From Anolis sagrei (taxonomy: Eukaryota; Chordata; Lepidosauria; Squamata; Anolidae): a stretch of 64,000 bases of DNA. The notes beneath the pieces are model-generated. The model did not search any database. It saw only the letters and a program-made list of their open reading frames with translations, and was not told the DNA's origin. Made by a program: the position numbers and the translations under genes. Every line of letters starts with the position of its first letter. The first letter of the stretch is position 1. The stretch spans positions 85,509,891 to 85,573,890 of the forward strand of contig NC_090022.1 of NCBI RefSeq assembly GCF_037176765.1, in the 5' to 3' direction. Positions 58,350 to 64,000 of this stretch are shown piece after piece.

Positions 58350-58401
58350 CTCCTGCGCTTCCCTGGGCTGGAGAAGGAGAAGGGAAGGAGGGAGGGCTGC
58401 C

Positions 58402-58429
<28 letters not shown>
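58402..58429. repeat. (GT)n microsatellite at the ARSI promoter edge
   Basis: About 14 GT units just upstream of the CpG island. Confidence 0.95.
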
Positions 58430-58432
<3 letters not shown>

Positions 58433-58439
58433 GTGGGGA

Positions 58440-58975
58440 GGTGTTCTTCGGGCTCCCCATGAACCCGGCGGGACCAGGGCTTGCCTTCGCAATTGGCCAC
58501 GAACCGTGGGAGGGGGGAGGGAGGGGGGAGGGAGGGGGGAGGGACGGCCAACGCCGGGCGGGTATAAGTTGGGAAAGCAAGCAGGGGCTGGGGAAAACTT
58601 TTCGAGATCTGGGGCGGGAAGCGCAAGTGCTGGCGGAGAGGGGCGCCCGATCTGGCTCTCCTGGGGGGCGATTTCCAAGCCCTCTCTTCCGCCTCCTGAC
58701 AGGCCATCCGTGGGTTCCTCGGGGGCTTCTCCTCCTCGGCTGGGAAGGCAGGCGGGGCACTCTTCCTTCCTTCCCTCCCTTCTGTCCCGGCTTCTGGGCG
58801 GGCGCGGCGCCCTGAAAGTTCCTTCCCGGAGGAAGGCAGGCAGGCAGGCGGGCGGGCAGGCGGGCAAGGAAGCAGGAGAAGAGAAGCCGTGCCCTGCCCC
58901 TTCTGCCCGCCCTGCCCTGCCTTGCCTTGGCCCGCCTTGCCCTTCGATGCCCGCGCGGGGCCCCCGGGCTCCAGC
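58440..58975 (+). promoter_or_regulatory. ARSI promoter and 5' leader in a CpG island
   Basis: Base composition changes abruptly here from AT-rich repeats to GC-rich DNA with many CpG dinucleotides, continuing through exon 1 to about 59590. A run of G-blocks lies at 58507-58544 and a TATA-like gggtataag near 58560. The transcription start cannot be fixed by eye. Long frames on both strands here are a by-product of high GC content and have no recognisable domains. Function is inferred from position directly upstream of a recognised first exon. Confidence 0.7.
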
Positions 58976-59340
58976 ATGGCGGTGTCGGCCCTCACCGGCG
59001 CCTCCCTGCTCAGCCTGCTCAGCCTGGGCTACCTGTCCTGGGACTGGGTCAAGCCCGGCGGCGCCTCCCTGGAGGCCGGCGGGGAGAAGGCCCTGCCCCC
59101 CCGCTCGGCCTCGTCCTGGCCCTGGGCCCCGCCGAGGCCCCCTCCTCCTGCCCGCCCCTCCCGCCCGCCCCACCTGGTCTTCATCCTGACCGACGACCAG
59201 GGCTTCCACGACGTGGGCTACCACGGCTCCGACATCCAGACGCCCACGCTGGACCGGCTGGCGGGCGAAGGGGTCAAGCTGGAGAACTACTACATCCAGC
59301 CCATCTGCACCCCCTCCAGGAGCCAGCTCATCACCGGCAG
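58976..59340 (+). CDS. ARSI: Arylsulfatase I, first coding exon (partial)
   Basis: Encodes the N-terminus of a type-I sulfatase of the ARSB/ARSI/ARSJ group, which hydrolyses sulfate esters in the secretory pathway or outside the cell. Residues 5-22 form a hydrophobic signal or anchor segment ending in [10 protein letters not shown], close to human ARSI and less like ARSJ. Residues 30-65 are a Pro/Ala/Ser-rich linker. The sulfatase domain starts near residue 66 with FILTDDQG (metal-binding Asp pair) and reaches CTPSR at residues 111-115, whose Cys is converted to formylglycine in this family. The exon ends inside an Arg codon (AG) followed by a gtcagc donor, the same place (TGR/YQIHTG) as in the family. 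I chose the ATG at 58976 because it matches the ARSI N-terminus; an in-frame ATG at 58889 adds 29 unconserved residues. The large second exon is not seen before 64000, so intron 1 exceeds 4.6 kb. Confidence 0.93.
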
Positions 59341-60002
59341 GTCAGCAGGAGCCGGGCCCTGGGCGCCTGGGTCTGGGATCGGGAGGGAGGGAGGGAGGGA
59401 GGGAGAGGGGGAGAATGGGAGGGAGAGAGGTCTCCCAGGGCATCACAATGGGGCGCCCAACGGGCTCTCACAGGATCCACCTGCTCCTTCCAAGAGCGAG
59501 CGCCTGAAGCGGGGAGAACCCTTCTCAAACTAGGCAGGAGGGACCCTGAAGCCAAAGAAGGACCTGCTAGGTGAAGGCATCAAGGGAAGGGAAGGGAATT
59601 GGGGGGGGGGGGGGGGAGAGGCACCACAGACAGACCATGCCCACCCCCAGGTTTACCCGGGACCATAGGGTGCAAAACTGCCAACCAAGTTCCACAAAAA
59701 GGGGCTCCTCTCACCATCAAGGACTTGGCAACTAGGAAAAGTCAGGGGAAAGTTTTCAAATATGAATGAGGAAGGAGGAAAGGAGAATAAACACCGTTTT
59801 CCATTTTACTGTAAGTTTTAATTTCCGAAAAGGGAACTTTATTTGGCAGTTTCTTTTGGTTTATATCTTCAATTACCCTCTCTGCTCATGAATACCTCAA
59901 GGAATTGCAGTCCCCCAAAACCAACCCCCAAAGCCTGGATCTGCTTTCAGGTACAGTACTTTCAGGTACAGTACTCAGTGTGAGTACCGTACCTTAAATA
60001 AA
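59341..60002 (+). other. Start of ARSI intron 1
   Basis: The donor gtcagc begins at 59341. The next 100 bases contain repeated GGGA/GGGAG blocks (59383-59430), and a 17-base G run lies near 59600. Composition falls back to genomic average after about 59620. No exon, branch point or acceptor is identifiable. A short repeated phrase (aggtacagtact) occurs twice around 59950-59985. Confidence 0.6.
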
Positions 60003-60325
60003 GAGAAAGGTTTCCCCTGACATGAAGTCTAGTCATGTCTGACTCTGGGATGTGGTGCTCATCTCCATTTCTAAGCCAAAGAGCTGGTGTTGTCTGTTGA
60101 CACCTCCAGGGTCATGTGGCCAGCATGATTGCACGGAGCACTGTTACTTTCCCACTGAAGTGGTACCTATTGATCTATTCACATTTGTATGTTTTCAAAC
60201 GGCTAAGTTGGCAAAAGCTGGGGCTAACAGTGGGCACTCACCCTGCTCTCCAGATTCAAACCACCAACCTTTGGGTCAGCAAGTTCAGTAGCTCAGCAGT
60301 TTAGCCCGCTACACCACGGGGGCGG
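60003..60325 (-). repeat. tRNA-derived SINE type B in ARSI intron 1
   Basis: Reverse complement, near full length: aggtttcccctgacatgaag, atctccatttctaagcc, gtcatgtggccagcatga, agattcaaaccaccaacc, tagcccgctacaccacgg. The 79- and 62-residue frames within it are not genes. Confidence 0.9.
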
Positions 60326-60797
60326 CGGGGGGGGGGGCAAGTACTGTACCTTAGCTTTTCTCAAAAAAGGAAGAGTAAAGGGTTGCAAGGCAAGAGTGCA
60401 GTCCATCCTGGGAGATCCCAAAAGGAGCACACACCCTTACGCTGTTCAAATAGGGAAATGGCAACTCCACCCCTCCCTCCACAAAATGATCCCTAATCCA
60501 AGGATTATATAAAAGTCAATAATTTGGCCCCAAAGCTAGCCTTTGACTTACCCACACCACTAGTTTATACATCAATATGAACAGTAGATATATATGGGGG
60601 CACCAAATTCTTTAAAGTGCTTAAATCTCCTACAGGCCTCAATCCAGCCACCCAGGTGTTGTGACTTGTTTTGGACTAGGAATCCCAAGGTCCAGTTATA
60701 CTGCATAGTGATAGGGCTACCATCCCATTATCCCTGGGACCCTAGGATGTGTAGATTGATTGGAATTGCCAGAGAAGCACTCTGGTGGAGAATTTCA
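60326..60797. other. ARSI intron 1, unassigned
   Basis: G-rich run near 60320-60340. Nothing else recognised. Confidence 0.45.
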
Positions 60798-60957
60798 AAT
60801 ATTTGTTGCCATTGTGTGCCTGCGAGTCTTTTCCTACCTATAGTAGACCTTATCACGTGGCTTCCTTAGCAAGATCAATTCCAAAGAGGTTTGCCATTGC
60901 CTTCATCAATCATTGCCTGGGATTGAGAGTTTGTGACTTGCCAAAGGTCACACACAC
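60798..60957 (-). repeat. Sauria SINE in ARSI intron 1
   Basis: ttgccattgtgtgcctgcga, agaggtttgccattgccttc and gtgacttgccaaaggtcaca in order on the + strand; the tRNA-like head is missing. Confidence 0.75.
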
Positions 60958-62384
60958 CCTTCTCTATAAGCACATCACAGATGCCTTTTCTAAACCGCAC
61001 ATCACATATGCCTTCCCGTATCCTACCTTCCTTTGTTCACTCATGCAGTTATGCTGCCAAGCACAGCCATGCAGCTCAATCCTAAAACTTCTTGTATCAT
61101 AATAAAATAGTTTGTGTTGAATTTCTGCCATGACCAATTTCCTTAAGACATAATGAAACGCCAAATTCCCAGGGGCCAAAGAGCCAAAAAGTAAAGGAAC
61201 CTCCCAAATTTCGTCATCCAAGCACTTTCCAGTCACAGGAGGAAAAAAAAAGAATGAAGTAACACAATGCTCTTCCCAGAATATATACTCCAGGCCAAGG
61301 AGAGCAGGAAACTCCTGGCTTTCAGAGCCAAGGGTGGCCTTTCCTTAAAAAGCAAAGGACTTTCAGGACTGGAGAATAGATGATGTGCCCAGTCTTGCTG
61401 AGAGTGAACAGAACAGACTTACTGTGTGAGTCATAGGGATTTTATCCTAGAAAGTAGGCTTGTGCACTTCTTACATGTGGTTCTGTTTCCAGAAGGTTGG
61501 ACAGTCAGCAATCCCGGGAAAGCAGGAAATCCTTTCTGCATCTGGCGAGCGTGACTGTGCAGACAACACAGACTACGTACAATAAGATTACTTAATATCA
61601 CTTGAGTGAATAATTGGCAAGTTGAACACATTGTCCACGTAGGCAACAAGTCTGGAAAGAGCATAAAGTCTTCTTTTAGGTAACCCCAACAAGAAACTTA
61701 TACATCAGTGGATGGGCAATATGTAGCCCTCAAGGCTATTTTAGTGGTGCCTATTATATTTCCTTGCTGAAGGAGTATTATTGATGCAACCCAAGTCTGC
61801 ATTTCTTCCCAGTTCCAAAAAAGTGTTTCAGCTTGATTCCTCTCCCGAGCAAAGCCTCGTTTTTATTTTCCTGTTTTCTCCTGTGTGTTCTGCCCTTGTT
61901 TTCTTTCTGTATTCCTCTAGGCTTGTCGCCCCATACCAGAGGGAGCTCATCCTATAGTTGTCGAATTTGGGAGGCAACTGTGAGGGTGGCAAATTCAGTG
62001 GCAATATGGTTCCCAGTGGGTAATAATAATAGCAATAATTTTATTTGATACTCACCTCTTCTCGAGGCGATGTACAAGACAAGCAGTCCAATGCAATCTG
62101 CCTGCTTTTGACTGATGGCAGTGGTGGTCCACACTGCATATTACTGTAGATTTTGAATGAATTATCCAAGAGGCGGCACCTAATTTGGGGCAAAGGATTC
62201 AACATTTTGGATAATTCCCTTAAATCTCAGATCAGATTCACTGCCAGACTGACATGGAAGTCACCACTGCTGCATACTCCTTAAAAATGTTTTTATTGAA
62301 TATTTTCAATTTTTTTCACACAAAAATAGTAAGGGGAATAAAGAAGGTGGAGGTAGTGAGGGTAGTGAGGTTATTTTTAGTGAA
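60958..62384. other. ARSI intron 1, mostly unassigned
   Basis: A possible LINE 3' tail in reverse at 62020-62090 (aataattttatttgatactc). No exon-like frame with sulfatase motifs. Confidence 0.45.
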
Positions 62385-62622
62385 AAGCCCCCGGTGGTGC
62401 AGTGGGTTAAACCGCTGAGCTGCTGAACTTGCTAACTGAAAGGTTGGCGGTTTGAATCTGGGGAGCAGGGTTAACTCCTGTTGTTAGCCCCAGTTTCTGC
62501 CAACTTAGCAGTTCAAAAACATTCAAATGTGAGTAGATCAATTAGGTACCGTGTCAGCAGGAAGGTAATGCCACTCCATACTAGACTTACTGTCAAGGAG
62601 AAACCTTTACTTTTACCTTCAG
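62385..62622 (+). repeat. tRNA-derived SINE type B, internally deleted
   Basis: aaagcccccggtggtgcagt, ggcggtttgaatctgggg, tgagtagatcaattaggtac and tgtcaaggagaaaccttt. The section with the 'cacatgacctt' phrase is missing. Confidence 0.85.
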
Positions 62623-63249
62623 TGTGGTGTAGAGGGAAAGGGAGGGGATGTGGGGGAGGGGAAAAGCATTGACTGCTGTACATCCTTATCTAGAAGTAAA
62701 TCCCATTGAACCTTATGAAGTCGACCTCTGGGGCTGTATGCATAAATTCCACTTCATACATTTTCTCTCTCTTTCTTTTGGGCTGAATGCATAATCTTGG
62801 GAAATGGAATATTTGTTGTTGTTCATTCATTCAGTCATTTCCGACTGATATGTATGTGTGTGTGTGTGTGTATAGAGAGAAAGAGTATTTGGTGGTGATG
62901 CAGAAATAACATGGCCCCGTCCCACACATATTGTTACATCGGTATTCCATAGGAATTCATAGTTCACATAGAAGACTATAAAGAGAACAGTGAAAGTGTG
63001 CATGACGTTTTAAAAATGTATAAGATTTGTATAGTAATTATATTTTTGATAGCAAACACTTTTAAGGAATTAGAGCTCTTTTAATGGATTTCAGATGATA
63101 GGTTAATTTAGACTTTAATGAACCTGGTGGTCTTTTGTGTGTGTGTCTATGTGTGCGTTTGTTTGTTTTTTGTTTTACCTGATATTAAATCCTCTAGAAT
63201 GAACAACACGGTGCTTTTCAACAAGATAAGCATGTTTATTAGGTGTGCA
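62623..63249. other. ARSI intron 1, simple repeats and BovB tail scrap
   Basis: ttgttgttgttcattcattc at 62813-62835 is a BovB 3' end scrap. A short (GT)n lies near 62856-62872. Confidence 0.55.
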
Positions 63250-63490
63250 AAACATAGCATAGTGGTTTAAGTGTTGGGCTAGGACTCTGGGATACCAGGG
63301 TTCAAACTCCTCTTGGCCAAGAAAACTCATTGGATGGTCTTGGGCAAATCACAATCTCTCAACCTCAAAGAAGGCAATGACCACCTCCCACTAAGCAAAT
63401 CTTGCCAACAAAACCCAATGACAGAGTTACATGAGTCTGAGTTGACTTGAAGGTGTATGATGAGCACAATGACAATTTCCAACTTAACTT
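63250..63490 (+). repeat. Sauria SINE in ARSI intron 1
   Basis: catagcatagtggtttaagt, ggataccagggttcaaactc, tcttgggcaaatcacaatct and ttgacttgaaggtgtatgat: near full length. Confidence 0.88.
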
Positions 63491-63929
63491 TGGGGTCTTG
63501 CTTCTGAGCAGATAACAGGTTCTGCTGGATGAGCACCACAACTGAACCCATGAAACACATGTAGTCCTTTTTATTTCCTTTAAATTTTATTTGTGAAGTG
63601 AGGACATGTTTCCCCTCTCTACTTTATCTTCATAATAACCCCATGAGTTAGCTAACATTGTGAGAGATTAACTGGATCCCATTTCATGATATTAGAAGGA
63701 CTTGAACTTGCAAATCATAGTCCATCACTCTAATAATCGCATGATTCTGTATCCCATGTGACCTTTGTGCATTTGGATCCCCCCCCCCCCCCAATTTCCC
63801 TCACAACAGAGCACAAAAAGAACCAGCTTGTTTTGGGAAAGATCCTAAAGTAAAGCAATAGACTAAAACAAAAGAAAACAAGACTTAAATCAATCATATG
63901 GTTGTCTATATCTGCCTGTTGCCCCACTG
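63491..63929. other. ARSI intron 1, unassigned
   Basis: A C run at 63780-63793; nothing else recognised. Confidence 0.45.
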
Positions 63930-64000
63930 CAGTGGTTCCCAACCTGTAGTCCGTGGACCATCAGTGGCCCACAAGAACTAAAATATAGTCCACGGCCTCA
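63930..64000. mobile_element. hAT transposon, left end, cut by window edge
   Basis: cagtggttcccaacctgtag, then ggcccacaagaactaaaata: the same family as 57427-57896. Confidence 0.8.

Noticed and set aside
58319-58815. Plus-strand frames starting MCVCVCVC
   Set aside because: They begin in the (GT)n microsatellite and run through promoter DNA; no protein resemblance.
58215-59224. Long minus-strand frames (181-301 codons) antisense to ARSI exon 1
   Set aside because: They are Arg/Pro/Gly-rich shadows of GC-rich DNA and overlap a well-supported sulfatase exon; no domain is visible.

Overview
This window is vertebrate nuclear DNA, almost certainly from a squamate reptile (an iguanian such as Anolis is my best guess, not proven). 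The evidence is the repeat community: CR1, L2-like and BovB (RTE) LINEs, Sauria-type SINEs, a 5S-rRNA-derived SINE, tRNA-headed SINEs and many hAT transposons including SPIN-like copies. There are no prokaryotic features.

Only one host coding exon is convincing: the first coding exon of arylsulfatase I (ARSI) at 58976-59340 on the + strand. It holds the signal anchor, the DDQG metal-binding motif and the CTPSR sulfatase signature, and ends at a GT splice donor. It sits in a GC-rich, CpG-rich island (about 58440-59590). The second exon is not in the window, so intron 1 runs past 64000. The 58 kb upstream looks intergenic; in human the ARSI promoter likewise faces a gene-poor interval towards TCOF1, which is recalled gene order and not tested here.

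Layout. 0-14 kb: Sauria SINE edge, SPIN-like hAT (497-1528), a tRNA/L2-tailed SINE, microsatellites, an L2-like LINE fragment (9540-10355) and several hAT elements with 8-bp target duplications. 14.2-19.1 kb: a young LTR element of class II (betaretrovirus-like) type with identical 508-bp LTRs and a 6-bp target duplication; its only recognisable protein is a short Gag-matrix-like ORF, and its interior is G-poor and carries pieces of host transposons. 22.7-25.4 kb: a long CR1 LINE inserted in a BovB LINE, creating an accidental fused reading frame. 25-49 kb: SINEs, MITEs, L2 and CR1 fragments. 49.4-50.4 kb: a GC-rich imperfect inverted repeat next to a hAT copy with a perfect 8-bp duplication. 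50.6-50.8 kb: a pentanucleotide satellite. 51-58 kb: nested SINE/MITE insertions and an old LINE end interrupted by two hAT elements. 58.4-64 kb: ARSI promoter, exon 1 and repeat-rich intron 1.

The genes do not form a pathway. The biology here is a palimpsest of transposon insertions upstream of a single developmental sulfatase gene. The most unusual object is the recent, polymerase-less LTR element with captured transposon sequence. All family names rest on reading by eye and memory of consensus sequences.
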